A stretch of DNA of 64,000 nucleotides from Nocardia sp. CDC159 (lineage in GTDB: Bacteria > Actinomycetota > Actinomycetes > Mycobacteriales > Mycobacteriaceae): positions 248,001-312,000 of the forward strand of contig NZ_JAMRXH010000006.1 in the NCBI RefSeq assembly GCF_023740735.1, read 5' to 3'. The notes under the pieces were generated by a model. It saw nothing but the letters and a program-made list of their open reading frames with translations, had not been told where the DNA came from and did no database searches. The stretch's first letter is position 1, and each line of letters opens with the position of its first letter. Shown in pieces: positions 24,691 to 33,696 of this stretch. Position numbers and translations under genes: made by a program.

Positions 24691-25636
24691 ACTCGATGCC
24701 GCGGGCATCACCGATCCGCCACTGCGGCAGGCGTATTCGCGGTGCCGGGAGCTCAATGCCGCTCACGGCCGCACCTATTTCCTGGCCACCCGCCTGCTGC
24801 CGCCGGATCGACGCCCCGCTGTGCACGCCCTGTACGGATTCGCCCGCTACGTCGACGATCTGGTGGATCTGCCGGAAACCGAGGCGACGCCCGAGACCGT
24901 CCGCGCCCGGATCGCCACGGCCGAAGGGCAGCTCGCCGACGGGTTGGCCCGCGGCGACAGCGATGTTCCGGTGGTGGCCGCCGCGGTCCACACCGCCCGC
25001 CGCTACGGCATCGATCCCGCCCTGTTCTCGGCATTCCTGGCCTCGATGCGCATGGACCTGGAGATCCGCGACTACCCGACCCGCACCGAACTGCGGCGCT
25101 ACACCTACGGTTCGGCGCAGGTGATCGGGCTGCAGCTGCTGCCGGTCCTGGGCACGGTGACCGATCCGGCCGAGGCCGCCCCGTACGCGGCGGCGCTGGG
25201 CGATGCCTTCCAGCTCACCAACTTCCTGCGCGATATCGCCGAGGACCTCGATCGCGGCCGGATCTATCTGCCCGCCGACGAACTCGCGGTGTTCGGCGTC
25301 GACCGCGAACGCCTCACACACTGCCGGGCCCACGGCCGCGCCGATGCGGCCGTGCGCGCGGCGATCGCCGACCAGATCGCCAGGACCCGGGCCGTCTACG
25401 CCACCGCGGCGGCGGGCGTCGAGCTGCTGTCGCCGTGGTCGCGGCCCTGTGTCGCAACGGCATTCACGCTGTACTCGGGGATTCTGGATCGCATCGCGGC
25501 CATGGACCACGACGTCTTCGCCGCCCGCGCCACCGTCGGCGCGGGGCGCAAGCTGCGTGTCGCGGTGCCGGCGCTTGCCCGCGCCTGGTGGATTCGCCGC
25601 CACGTGCCGTCGGCGACCGGTCAGCTGACCGGATGA
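24677..25636 (+). CDS. crtB: phytoene synthase
   Basis: A 319-aa squalene/phytoene synthase that joins two geranylgeranyl diphosphates head to head into phytoene. Both Asp-rich motifs are present: ARYVDDLVD near residues 56-64 and FLRDIAEDLDRGRIYLP near 185-201. The TYFLATRLLPPDRRPAVHALYGFAR start is typical. It begins at a GTG inside crtI (14-bp overlap). On the opposite strand its 3' end overlaps the degraded gene at 25464. With crtE and crtI it completes synthesis of the C40 backbone. Confidence 0.93.
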   Translation: MTRRELDAAGITDPPLRQAYSRCRELNAAHGRTYFLATRLLPPDRRPAVHALYGFARYVDDLVDLPETEATPETVRARIATAEGQLADGLARGDSDVPVVAAAVHTARRYGIDPALFSAFLASMRMDLEIRDYPTRTELRRYTYGSAQVIGLQLLPVLGTVTDPAEAAPYAAALGDAFQLTNFLRDIAEDLDRGRIYLPADELAVFGVDRERLTHCRAHGRADAAVRAAIADQIARTRAVYATAAAGVELLSPWSRPCVATAFTLYSGILDRIAAMDHDVFAARATVGAGRKLRVAVPALARAWWIRRHVPSATGQLTG

Positions 25637-26083
25637 GCGGCGACCCCGCCGGTCGCGGCAGCGCGGTATCGGCGGCGGCGAGCATCCGCCGGGCGCGCGG
25701 GAAGTCCTTCGACTGGTCCGCCAGCAGCCGCGGCGCCGGGCGCAGCGAGTCCGCGGGCACGCCGCGGGCGCGGAGGATGTCGGCGGTCCAGCCGATGAAG
25801 CCGGTGAACAGCGCGTCGTCGTCGACATAGAGGGCGGTGGCGAGGAATTCGACGATGTGGGCATGTCCTCGGCCGTGCGTTCGCGCTGCCACTCGGTGTA
25901 GCGGGCCAAGTCGATGCCGTCGAGCCGGTGCGACCGCGGCGGCAGCAGTTCGCGCATCAGCGTCGCGGTGATGGTGGCCTGCTCGGCGTACAGCCGCGCC
26001 GCCGACAGCGCGATCCGGCCCAACGCCCGACGGGCCGCGCGCAGGCGGTCGTCGATCCTGTGGCCGGTCAGCGCCTCGTCTAC
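25464..26083 (-). pseudogene. frameshifted helical protein in a STAS/RsbW operon
   Basis: Two overlapping frames join into one plausible protein. The upstream part reads VDEALTGHRIDDRLRAARRA, then RIALSAARLYAEQATITATL and IDLARYTEWQRERTAEDM. The next frame continues AHIVEFLATALYVDDDALFT and GFIGWTADILRARGVPADSL. The junction is near 25862: the strand reads atg-cccac where one more G would restore the frame. The natural start is also lost: GAGGAGG at 26092-26098 is followed at eight bases by GTA, not GTG. A TTG at 26023 is the only usable start. The 3' end is uncertain and runs into crtB antisense. The helical fold is unrecognised; its position suggests a sensor for the RsbW-like protein upstream. 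Confidence 0.6.
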
Positions 26084-26103
26084 CCGGCGGTCCTCCTCGC
26101 CGA

Positions 26104-26532
26104 TCAGCGGGTGGCCGGGCCGGGCGGCGGCGCGGCCGGGAGCAGGGTGGTGAATTCGACGGTGGTGCCGTCGGCGCCGGGGGTGACGCGGGTGTCGGGG
26201 ACCAGGGTGCGCATGAGCGCCAGGCCGCGGCCGCGGTCGCTGCCGGGATCCTCCGACGGGGCCAGCCAGGTGCCGGTATCGGTGACGGTGATGCGCACGC
26301 GGTCCTCGGCCACCGCGTGCAGTCGAATCGCTCGCCCGTCGCCGTGATGGCCGTGTTCGATCGAGTTCGAGCAGGCCTCGCTGACGGCCAGCAGCAGATC
26401 GTAGGCCTGGTGCGGATCGGTGATCACCCGCGCCAGCCAGGGGCGCAGCAGGGCGCGCACGCGGCCGAGTTCCTCGGAGACGGCCCGGAATTCGATATGC
26501 AGTGGATCCGCTGACTGCCTCGAATCATCCAT
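26104..26532 (-). CDS. RsbW-like anti-sigma ATPase/kinase
   Basis: A 142-aa protein with a GHKL (HATPase_c_2) fold. Seen are the N-box DLLLAVSEACSNSIEHG (about residues 45-61), the G1 segment VRITVTDTGTWLAP and the G2 segment DRGRGLALMRTL. These are the ATP-binding elements of serine-kinase anti-sigma factors. It starts 35 bp downstream of a STAS gene on the same strand, the usual antagonist pairing: the kinase phosphorylates the STAS Ser and sequesters a sigma factor. No sigma-factor gene is adjacent. The stop codon lies 20 bp upstream of the start of the frameshifted gene. Confidence 0.88.
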   Translation of the reverse strand: MDDSRQSADPLHIEFRAVSEELGRVRALLRPWLARVITDPHQAYDLLLAVSEACSNSIEHGHHGDGRAIRLHAVAEDRVRITVTDTGTWLAPSEDPGSDRGRGLALMRTLVPDTRVTPGADGTTVEFTTLLPAAPPPGPATR

Positions 26533-26567
26533 CACTGTGCAGACCCGTCCCTGTGTCGCCGTCGGAT

Positions 26568-26930
26568 TTACCTGTGGTCGCTGCCGTCCGGTCCGCCAAG
26601 TGCGTCCTCGATGGTGTCGAAGATCGGGATCACCTCCGACAGCCCGGTCACCTCCAGCGGCCGCCGCGCCGCGTGGGCGGCCACCACACGGACCTCGTCC
26701 GCGATGCGGGTGGCATGCAGCAGCACATTCAAACCGGACGAATCGAAGAATTCGACCCGGGACAGGTCGACGATCAGCCGCCCGGACCGCTGCGCGACCG
26801 CATCGTCCACGGCCTTCTGCAGACGCGGGGCCGTATGGATGTCGACCTCGCCGGTAGCGGCCACCACCATGGCCGCGCCGACGCGGTTTACATCGATTCG
26901 GAACCCTCGCCACTGGTCTTCGTAACGCAC
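26568..26930 (-). CDS. STAS-domain anti-anti-sigma factor
   Basis: A 120-aa protein. The STAS fold includes MVVAATGEVDIHTAPRLQKAV and LIVDLSRVEFFDSSGLNVLL, with the phosphorylatable Ser in DSSG. The GTG start follows GAGAGGG. It is the first gene of a three-gene unit (STAS, RsbW-like ATPase, frameshifted helical protein) and is divergent from the MFS gene. It should counteract the downstream ATPase. A C-terminal tail (GGPDGSDHR) extends beyond the domain. Together with the STAS gene at 16759 and the hybrid phosphatase it suggests a wider partner-switching network. Confidence 0.9.
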   Translation of the reverse strand: MRYEDQWRGFRIDVNRVGAAMVVAATGEVDIHTAPRLQKAVDDAVAQRSGRLIVDLSRVEFFDSSGLNVLLHATRIADEVRVVAAHAARRPLEVTGLSEVIPIFDTIEDALGGPDGSDHR

Positions 26931-27148
26931 CTCGTACCCTCTCTCGCAATGCCGGTGGTAGCGCGTGTCGAGAACCGGGGCGGGGCTGTGTCATCAACCG
27001 CCGCAGAGCCTCCGAGTCTAACGCGCCGGTAGGGCGCACCGGCCGCGAGGGACTGTGCCGCGGGTCACGGCTGCGGGCGGGGCGAACACCACGCGGCGCA
27101 CCGGCGAATTCCTCGTGCGCCGTCGCGGACCGAAATCGTTTCGGCCAG

Positions 27149-27154
27149 TAGCCT
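27149..27154 (+). promoter_or_regulatory. -10 element for a leaderless MFS transcript
   Basis: TAGCCT ends six bases before the GTG at 27161, and no ribosome site intervenes. This is the usual actinobacterial arrangement for leaderless messages starting at the initiation codon. Confidence 0.45.
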
Positions 27155-27160
27155 GTTGCG

Positions 27161-28693
27161 GTGAGGCGCAGGGGCGATGGAGCGCGCGAGACGGCGCGGC
27201 CGGGCATCGCATTGGCGGCGGCGACGGCCGTGCTGTTCGTGACCTTTCTCGACACCACGGTGGTCAGCGTCGCGCTCGGGGAGATCCGGCGCGACCTGGC
27301 TGCCGATGTGACGTCGCTGCAATGGGTGGTCAATGCCTACGTCCTGGTGTTCGCCGGGCTGATGTTGACCGGTGGCTCACTCGGTGATCGCTGGGGTCGC
27401 AAGCGGGTGATGATCGTCGGCTTGGTGATCTTCTGCGCCGGATCGGTGGTCGGGGCGCTGGCGGGCAGCGTGGCGATGCTCATCGCCGGTCGCGCGATCA
27501 TGGGACTGGGTGCGGCGGCCTCGGAACCGGGCACGCTGTCGGTGTTGCGGCACATCTTCCCCGACGATCGGATGCGCGCGCGGGCGATCGGGGTGTGGGC
27601 GGCGGTCTCGGGCCTGGCGTTGGCGGCCGGGCCGGTGCTGGGCGCGGTGCTGGTGCAGGCGTATGGGTGGCGCTCGATCTTCTGGCTCAATCTGGCGATC
27701 GGCGCGGCCGCGCTGGTGGCCGCGCTGTGGTCGATTCCGGAGAGTGCCGACCCGCGCGTCGGGCCGCACGATTGGGCTGGATCACTGCTCGGCGCAATAT
27801 TTCTCGGGTCATGGGTCTATGCCGCGACGCTCGGCGGCGACCGAGGTTTCACCGCGCCCGCGGTGATCGCGCTGTTCACGCTCGGCGCTGTCGCGCTCGC
27901 CGGATTCGTCGCCGTCGAATCCCGGGCCCGCGCGCCCATGCTCGACTTCCGCTATCTGCGCCTGCCCGCGGTGCGCGGTGCGCTGATGGTCGCCTTCGCC
28001 GTCTACTTCGGCGTCTTCTCGATCTTCTTCTTCACCGCCCTGTATCTGCAAGTGGTGCAGTCGTATTCGAACGCGCACACGGCGGCGGTCTTCACGCCGA
28101 TGGCGGTCGCGATCGTCGCCGGATCGCTGACGGCGGGGTTCTGGGTGGCGGGTCGTGCCGCCCGCCCACCCATGTTCCTCGGCTGCGCGCTCGGCGCGGC
28201 GGGCATCCTGCTGACCCGGCACGTGCTCGCCGGTCCCCTGCACGATGTGCCGCTGGCGGCCGCGATGGCGTTGGCGGGCTTCGGATTCGGCACCGCCGTG
28301 GTGCCGTTGACCTCGGCCGTCCTGTCCGGGGTACCGGCCGAACATTCGGGTATGGCCGCCGCGGCCACCAATACGATGCGTCAGGTCGGTTCGGCGGTCG
28401 GCGTCGCCGTGCTCGGCGCCCTGGTGAACCTGTACCTCACCGCCGACCTGAAGGCGCTGATGAGCGGATTCGGCCTGCCCACCGCCCTGCAGCCCGGCGC
28501 CATCGACGTCGTCGAACGCGGCCGCGTCCCCCCGGGCGCCGATATGACCCCGTACCTGCCCTACCTGTCCAAGCTGTCCGACGTGATCAACGCCGGAAAG
28601 GCCGCGTTCCACCACGGCCTCGATGTGGCACTGCTGGTTTCGGCGATCCTGATCCTGGCCGCGGCGGTGGTCAGCGCCTTCGACCGGAGTTGA
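27161..28693 (+). CDS. MFS drug:proton antiporter (DHA2 family, 14 helices)
   Basis: A 510-aa polytopic membrane protein with about 14 hydrophobic segments. Motif D1 is seen at LDTTVVSVALGEIRRDL; the motif A loop is GGSLGDRWGRKRVMI; motif C is GLALAAGPVLGAVL near residue 155. These place it with EmrB/QacA-type exporters that use the proton gradient to expel drugs or lipophilic metabolites. A long C-terminal loop precedes the last helix, also typical. The GTG start appears leaderless. Substrate is unknown and no TetR/MarR regulator is adjacent. Confidence 0.9.
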   Translation: MRRRGDGARETARPGIALAAATAVLFVTFLDTTVVSVALGEIRRDLAADVTSLQWVVNAYVLVFAGLMLTGGSLGDRWGRKRVMIVGLVIFCAGSVVGALAGSVAMLIAGRAIMGLGAAASEPGTLSVLRHIFPDDRMRARAIGVWAAVSGLALAAGPVLGAVLVQAYGWRSIFWLNLAIGAAALVAALWSIPESADPRVGPHDWAGSLLGAIFLGSWVYAATLGGDRGFTAPAVIALFTLGAVALAGFVAVESRARAPMLDFRYLRLPAVRGALMVAFAVYFGVFSIFFFTALYLQVVQSYSNAHTAAVFTPMAVAIVAGSLTAGFWVAGRAARPPMFLGCALGAAGILLTRHVLAGPLHDVPLAAAMALAGFGFGTAVVPLTSAVLSGVPAEHSGMAAAATNTMRQVGSAVGVAVLGALVNLYLTADLKALMSGFGLPTALQPGAIDVVERGRVPPGADMTPYLPYLSKLSDVINAGKAAFHHGLDVALLVSAILILAAAVVSAFDRS

Positions 28694-28742
28694 CCCGCTA
28701 CCACGGTGGTTTCGTCCGGACCACCACTCGCGGCGGATGTTC

Positions 28743-28803
28743 GCCCTCCTCGATCCCCGTATCGTCGGCAACCACCGATATCGCAAGGGATTTCGAGGAG
28801 GGC
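28743..28803 (+). promoter_or_regulatory. long hairpin covering a ribosome binding site
   Basis: GCCCTCCTCGA (28743-28753) is exactly complementary to TCGAGGAGGGC (28793-28803). Inner segments pair further: ATCCC with GGGAT across a two-base bulge, then ATCG-TCGG with CCGAT. The right arm contains GAGGAGGG, the only ribosome site for the small membrane gene at 28814. The fold could therefore mask translation, or end the MFS transcript. Confidence 0.55.
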
Positions 28804-28813
28804 ATCGAGCGGT

Positions 28814-29047
28814 ATGACTGCGATGATGCTGTACGACACCTTCGGCGCCCTGTTCGCGCAGGTCGGAGTGCCGGAGGAGGAGCCGCCGTCCTCGGAGCGA
28901 TGGCTGCGACTCATCCGGTATCTGACCTGGCTCGTCCTCCTCGTGCCGCTGGTGGCGGCCATCGCGGGCGCGGGGGTGGGGCTCGTGCTGCTGGTCCGGC
29001 GGTTCTCCCGGGGCGGTCGCCCGGATTCGGACAAGCCGGCGAACTGA
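28814..29047 (+). CDS. small single-pass membrane protein
   Basis: A 77-aa protein starting MTAMMLYDTFGALFAQVGVP; the ATG is about 11 bases after GAGGAGGG. One strong transmembrane helix is visible (WLVLLVPLVAAIAGAGVGLVLLV, about residues 40-62), then a short basic tail (RRFSRGGRPDSDKPAN). No family is recognised. It lies 120 bp after the MFS exporter, from which it is separated by the hairpin that can cover its ribosome site; a functional link to the exporter is only a guess. Confidence 0.55.
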   Translation: MTAMMLYDTFGALFAQVGVPEEEPPSSERWLRLIRYLTWLVLLVPLVAAIAGAGVGLVLLVRRFSRGGRPDSDKPAN

Positions 29048-29068
29048 TTGCGCCGTGGTGGTTTTCGG

Positions 29069-29776
29069 TTAGGGGGCCTGCACGATCGTCAGCATCGACC
29101 GCTGGCGGAGGGTGAAGCCCAGCCGCTCGTACAGGCCGATGGCCGTGGTGTTGGTGGCGGTGGCGTGCAGGAAGGGAATCTCGCCGCGCGCGCGAATGCC
29201 CGCCCCGACCGCCCGCACCAGACGCGAGGCGAAGCCGCGGCCGCGGAATTCGGCGTCGGTGCAGACGGCGCTGATCTCGGTCCAGCCGGGCGGATGCATG
29301 CGCTCGCCCGCCATGGCCACCAGCCTGCCGTCCACCCGCAGGCCCAGATAGCGGCCCATCTCGATGGTGCGCGGGGCGAACGGGCCCGGTTCGGTGCGCG
29401 CGATCAACGCCAGGATCTCGGGAACGTCGGCGGCGGTGAGCCTTTCGAGGTCCGGGTCGTGGGCCACCCGCAGGCCGCTGCCGTCCATCTGCACCGAGCC
29501 GAACCGATCCAGCACCGTCCACCCCGGCGGCGGCACATGGTCGGGGCCGCGCAGCGCGGTCGCGCCGCCCGGGCCGAGCAGGGTGGCCAGATCGGCCCAG
29601 TCCCGCTCCTCCAGGACCGGCGGATGCCCGACGAAGCGGGCGACCTCCGGATCGTAGCGGCCGATCCGCCCCACCCAGCGCGCGAACCGACGGTGCTCAC
29701 CCTGCAGCGACGCACGTACCGGATCGTCGAGCGGGTGCGGCGCGGTATCGATTTCGATGGTCGACTCGGTACTCAC
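29069..29776 (-). CDS. GNAT-family N-acetyltransferase
   Basis: A 235-aa cytoplasmic protein. The GTG at 29776 follows GGAGGT; a second GTG lies six bases upstream. The C-terminal 120 residues form an FR47-like GNAT domain: ISAVCTDAEFRGRGFASRLV is the acetyl-CoA pyrophosphate loop and ATATNTTAIGLYERLGF is motif B. The N-terminal half is a second, degenerate domain. The acceptor is unknown. It follows the STAND-WD40 gene on the same strand after 83 bp. Confidence 0.85.
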   Translation of the reverse strand: MSTESTIEIDTAPHPLDDPVRASLQGEHRRFARWVGRIGRYDPEVARFVGHPPVLEERDWADLATLLGPGGATALRGPDHVPPPGWTVLDRFGSVQMDGSGLRVAHDPDLERLTAADVPEILALIARTEPGPFAPRTIEMGRYLGLRVDGRLVAMAGERMHPPGWTEISAVCTDAEFRGRGFASRLVRAVGAGIRARGEIPFLHATATNTTAIGLYERLGFTLRQRSMLTIVQAP

Positions 29777-29859
29777 GCACACCTCCACAACAGCGTCCAA
29801 CCGCAACACGTTAGCGAGGCATACGATCGCTGGCACCGATTGGGATCACCGCAATCGCA

Positions 29860-32800
29860 TCAGGGGCAGAGCTGGACCCGGGGCACGGACCCGACCACCT
29901 CGTGCCAGGTGTCCTCGTCGATGCGCGGTGTCGACACATCGCACAACCGGGTCGCGACCGCGTCGGGGTCGATGTACCACAGCGCGAATGCCTTGTCGCC
30001 CACGCCGAACAGCCGGTCGTGGTCGCGCGGGTCGAAGTGCACGAACCAGGTCCAGCCGATGGGGGCGGCGATCGGGGCGCCGAGGGCGGTGAGGTGGGCC
30101 GGGTCGGTGACGTCCCAGACCCGGGCGGTCTGGTCGTCGCCGCCGGAGGCCAGCCGGTGGCCGGAGGCGTCGAGATCGAGCGTGCGGATCGCGGCGTGAT
30201 GGGCGCGCACGGCGCCGATCTCGCGAGGCCGGGCCGGATCGGCGAGGTCGTAGCTGCGGATCATGCCGGTGTCGTCGGCGCTGAACAGGTAGCGGCTCGC
30301 GGGGCCGAACAGCAGTTGGCGCACGGTCGCGCCGTGGGTGTCGAGCGCGACCGGCGCCGCGGGACGGGTGAGATCGGTGGTATCCCACACCAGGATTCGC
30401 GCGCCGTCGGCCGCGGCGACCCGGGACCGGTCGGGTGCGAGGGCGGCATGGCGTAGGTCCCCGTCGGAACCGGGCAGCGGGTCACCGAGCGGGTGGATGT
30501 CGGCCGGATCGGAGCTGTCCCAGAGCTGCAGCGCGCGGTGGTCGACGCCGCTCAGCAGGCGATCGCCATGGGCGTCGAAGGCGACCGGGCCCGTCAGCGC
30601 GACACCGCCCGGCGGCTCGACAGGGGTGGGATGGGTCGGATCGGCCAGATTCCACAGCCGCGCGCCGATCCCGTCGTCGGTGGCGAGCAGGCCGTGATCG
30701 GGGCGCAACGTGACCTGGACCCCCTGTCGGCTGGGCGGCGCGGCGGGGATTTCGCCGAGCGGGCGGCTGCGCTGTGGATCGCCGATGTCCCACAACCGAA
30801 CCCGTCCGTCGTGCACACCGTCGACGAGCAGGGAACCGGATCGGTCGAAGGCGGCGGAGCTGAGCGCGCCGCCGAACAGGACGGGGAACTGGGCCAGCGG
30901 TGGTTGCCAGACCCGCAGTCTGCCGTCCGAGCCCGCGGTGACCATTTCCCGCTCGGAGACGACGACCAGCGATCGGATCGAATCGCTGCTGTCGTGGACC
31001 TCCCAGCCGGTCGGTCCGACCAGATCGGTGCGGCGGGTGTCCCGGACCCGGATGGTGCCGTCGGCGTCGGCGACGAACAGCAGCTGGCCGTCGAGGCCGA
31101 AGGCCAGGGCCGCGACCGGTACTCGGCGCACGTCCACGCGGTCGACCGGTCGCGGATCGGCCGTGTCGTGCACGTCCCAGAACTGCACCAGACCGTCGGC
31201 CGTCCCGGCCGCGAGCCTGCCGCCGGGGCCGTAGGCCAGCGCCTGCAGGGCGCCGGGAATCCGCAGCGACGCGAGCCGGTTCGGATGGCCGGGATCGCCC
31301 ACCGCCCACAGGCGCACGCTGCCGTCGTCGCTGCCGCTGGCCAGCACCGGTGCATCCGGAGCGAGCGCCAGCGCCCGCACCGCGCCGGAACCGGTCGCCA
31401 CGGGCGTGCCGAGCGGGCGGATCGCCTGCGGCGCGGCGGTATCGAGAAACGACAGCGTGCCGTCGGCCCCGGCCGCGACCACCGTGCGGCCGTCGGGGAG
31501 ATACAGCATGCCGGTGACGGGCGTGCCGATGTCGAACGAGCCGAGCGGGCGGGAGTTTTCACCGTCGCTGACATCCCACAGCCGCACCACGCCGTCGCCG
31601 CCCGCACTCGCCAGCACGCTGCCGTCGGGCCGGAAGGTGACCGCTTCGACACTGCCGCAGCGGCATTCGAGACCCGATCCGAGGGGCGTGAGCGGGTTGC
31701 GCCCGGACAGATTCCACAACCGCACCACACCGTCGGCGCCCGCGGAGGCCAGTCGACTGCCGCCGGTGCTGGCCGTCACCGCGAGGACGGGGCCGGAATG
31801 CAGTGCGGGCGAGACGAGTTCGCGCGGCAGCAGCTGGGTCGCCAGCAGGCGGGCCTGGGCATTGGGATCGTGCGGCGCGAGCCGGTAGGCGGCCAGGGCC
31901 AGCTGCGTGGACAGGGCGGGGTTGTCCTGTTCCAGCCGTTGGGATTCGGCGATGGTGGCGTCGACCCAGGCGTCCTCGCGCACGTGTGCGGCGGTGATGC
32001 GCTGGGCGATGATGACGATCGACAGGAGGACGACCAGGGCGGTGATCGCGGCGCCCACCGACAGGACCGCCCGGCGCACGCGCAGATGTTTGCGCTGATG
32101 CGCCAGGGCGGCGGCGACGAATTGGCGGGCGAGCCGGTTCGATGATTCGGTGCGCCGCAGCACCTCCGCGGCGTCCTCGAGGCGAGTCCTGCTGTACAGC
32201 AAGGCGGTCGGCTTGTTCTGACCGGCCCATTCGCGGGCGTCGGCCTCGATGCGCTGGCGGGCGAGGGCGCATTCCTTCTCCTCGGAGAGCCATTCGGCCA
32301 TCCGGGGCCAGGCGGTGAGCACCATGTCGTGGACCAGTTCGAGTTCCCCGTGGTGCTGGCGGATCGCCCGTTCGGTGAGCAGCCGGGCGATGACGGCGCG
32401 CAGGGCCTCGGGATCCTCGGCCTCCTCGAGCAGTACCGCGGTGGGCACCCGATTGCGGACCACGGCCGTGGGTCCGGAGATCGTCAACGCCACCAGCAGG
32501 TGCCGGGTCAACTCCTGTTCGCGCGGATCGAGCAGCGCCCAGATACGCTCGCAGCCCTTGGCGAAAGCGCCTGCCACACCACCGGTCTCGCGGTAGGCCT
32601 CGACGGTGAGGGTGCGGCCGCTGCGATGCTGCCAGATCTTGGCCAGGGTGTAGGACAGCGTTCCCAGCCGGACGGTATTGCTCGCCTCCAGCGCGGCCAT
32701 ATCGCGCAGCAGCAGCTCGACGAGGCTGTCCTCGACGCGCAGCCCGACGGTGGCGGCGGGGCCGACGATGGCCTCGCGCATCTGCTGTTCGGTCATCGGT

Positions 32801-33696
32801 TCCAGCACCATCGATCGGTCGCGCAGTGCGTCGAGCAGCAGCGGGTAGTGGCCGAGTTCGGTGAGGTGGGCGGCGTCGACGGCCATGACGACGGTCGTGG
32901 GCGGGTCCGCGTCGGGAGCCGCGACGGCGGCCAGTTCGGTCAGGAATCGCCTGCGCGCGGACTCGTTCGTGCACTGGGTGAACAGCTGCTCGCCGTGGTC
33001 GATCAGCAGCAGGCCGCGGCGGACCGGTGCGGCGGTGAGGGCCGAGCGCAGGGCGGTCACCGGATCGTCGCCGGGTGTCATGGTGATCGGCACCCGCGGT
33101 CCCGGTGTCGCCCGCAGCCCCGCGGCGAGCAGGGACGACTTGCCGACCCCGGCGTCGCCCAGCAGCAGCGCCAGGCGCGTGGAGCCACCCGCCTCCACCT
33201 CCGAAATCAGTTCGAACAGCTGTTGTCTGGCCTGTTCGCGACCGAAGAACAGGTCCCGGTCCACCGCCCGGTAGGCCGACAGGCCGCGGTACGGCGGGCG
33301 GTTGAGGTCGACCGGGGCGGGCTCGGTCTTGGCCGCCTTCCATTCCGCGTGCCAGCGCCGCAGGTCCAGCAGGGCCGGGTCGATGCGGCGATCGCCCCGG
33401 GCCCGGGCCTCCTCGATGAGGACCTCGAGCACCGGGCGGATCGATTCGAAGGTGGCCGGGGTGCGGTTGCCGCGTCGCCAGTCGCTGATCCGCTGGGCGG
33501 TGATGCGCCCGGCTCCGGCGCCGATGCGCAGGTTGGCGGCTCGGATGACCGACTTCACCGGGGGTGAACCGGCCACGGTGAACAGTTCGTCGAAGCGGGC
33601 GGCGAAGCCCTCGCGGCCGCGGACGCCGCGATGCTCGGCCGCGCCCCGGCCGTCGTCCGCGTCGCCGCGCGGAGGTCGTGTGGTGCGAGTGTTCAC
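29860..33696 (-). CDS. HTH-STAND ATPase with 14 WD40 repeats
   Basis: A 1278-aa protein. After a short charged N-terminus comes a helix-turn-helix-like segment (ITAQRISDWRRGNRTPATFE), then an nSTAND-type NTPase with Walker A LLLGDAGVGKSS (K186) and an RGLLLIDHGEQLF Walker B-like strand. A transmembrane helix (VLSVGAAITALVVLLSIVII) follows, then 14 WD40 repeats ending in VRLWN/VRLWD-type motifs, enough for two seven-blade propellers. STAND proteins are signal-activated scaffolds, and some act in defence. The GTG start overlaps the stop of the preceding 118-aa gene as GTGA, which fixes the start and shows coupling to the upstream operon. A shorter paralogue lies at 46870. Confidence 0.9.
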   Translation of the reverse strand: MNTRTTRPPRGDADDGRGAAEHRGVRGREGFAARFDELFTVAGSPPVKSVIRAANLRIGAGAGRITAQRISDWRRGNRTPATFESIRPVLEVLIEEARARGDRRIDPALLDLRRWHAEWKAAKTEPAPVDLNRPPYRGLSAYRAVDRDLFFGREQARQQLFELISEVEAGGSTRLALLLGDAGVGKSSLLAAGLRATPGPRVPITMTPGDDPVTALRSALTAAPVRRGLLLIDHGEQLFTQCTNESARRRFLTELAAVAAPDADPPTTVVMAVDAAHLTELGHYPLLLDALRDRSMVLEPMTEQQMREAIVGPAATVGLRVEDSLVELLLRDMAALEASNTVRLGTLSYTLAKIWQHRSGRTLTVEAYRETGGVAGAFAKGCERIWALLDPREQELTRHLLVALTISGPTAVVRNRVPTAVLLEEAEDPEALRAVIARLLTERAIRQHHGELELVHDMVLTAWPRMAEWLSEEKECALARQRIEADAREWAGQNKPTALLYSRTRLEDAAEVLRRTESSNRLARQFVAAALAHQRKHLRVRRAVLSVGAAITALVVLLSIVIIAQRITAAHVREDAWVDATIAESQRLEQDNPALSTQLALAAYRLAPHDPNAQARLLATQLLPRELVSPALHSGPVLAVTASTGGSRLASAGADGVVRLWNLSGRNPLTPLGSGLECRCGSVEAVTFRPDGSVLASAGGDGVVRLWDVSDGENSRPLGSFDIGTPVTGMLYLPDGRTVVAAGADGTLSFLDTAAPQAIRPLGTPVATGSGAVRALALAPDAPVLASGSDDGSVRLWAVGDPGHPNRLASLRIPGALQALAYGPGGRLAAGTADGLVQFWDVHDTADPRPVDRVDVRRVPVAALAFGLDGQLLFVADADGTIRVRDTRRTDLVGPTGWEVHDSSDSIRSLVVVSEREMVTAGSDGRLRVWQPPLAQFPVLFGGALSSAAFDRSGSLLVDGVHDGRVRLWDIGDPQRSRPLGEIPAAPPSRQGVQVTLRPDHGLLATDDGIGARLWNLADPTHPTPVEPPGGVALTGPVAFDAHGDRLLSGVDHRALQLWDSSDPADIHPLGDPLPGSDGDLRHAALAPDRSRVAAADGARILVWDTTDLTRPAAPVALDTHGATVRQLLFGPASRYLFSADDTGMIRSYDLADPARPREIGAVRAHHAAIRTLDLDASGHRLASGGDDQTARVWDVTDPAHLTALGAPIAAPIGWTWFVHFDPRDHDRLFGVGDKAFALWYIDPDAVATRLCDVSTPRIDEDTWHEVVGSVPRVQLCP

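Noticed and set aside
24656..25860. Continuation of the minus-strand frame through crtB and the crtI end
   Set aside because: Past the frameshift the frame loses protein-like character and is antisense to crtB, which has intact phytoene synthase motifs.
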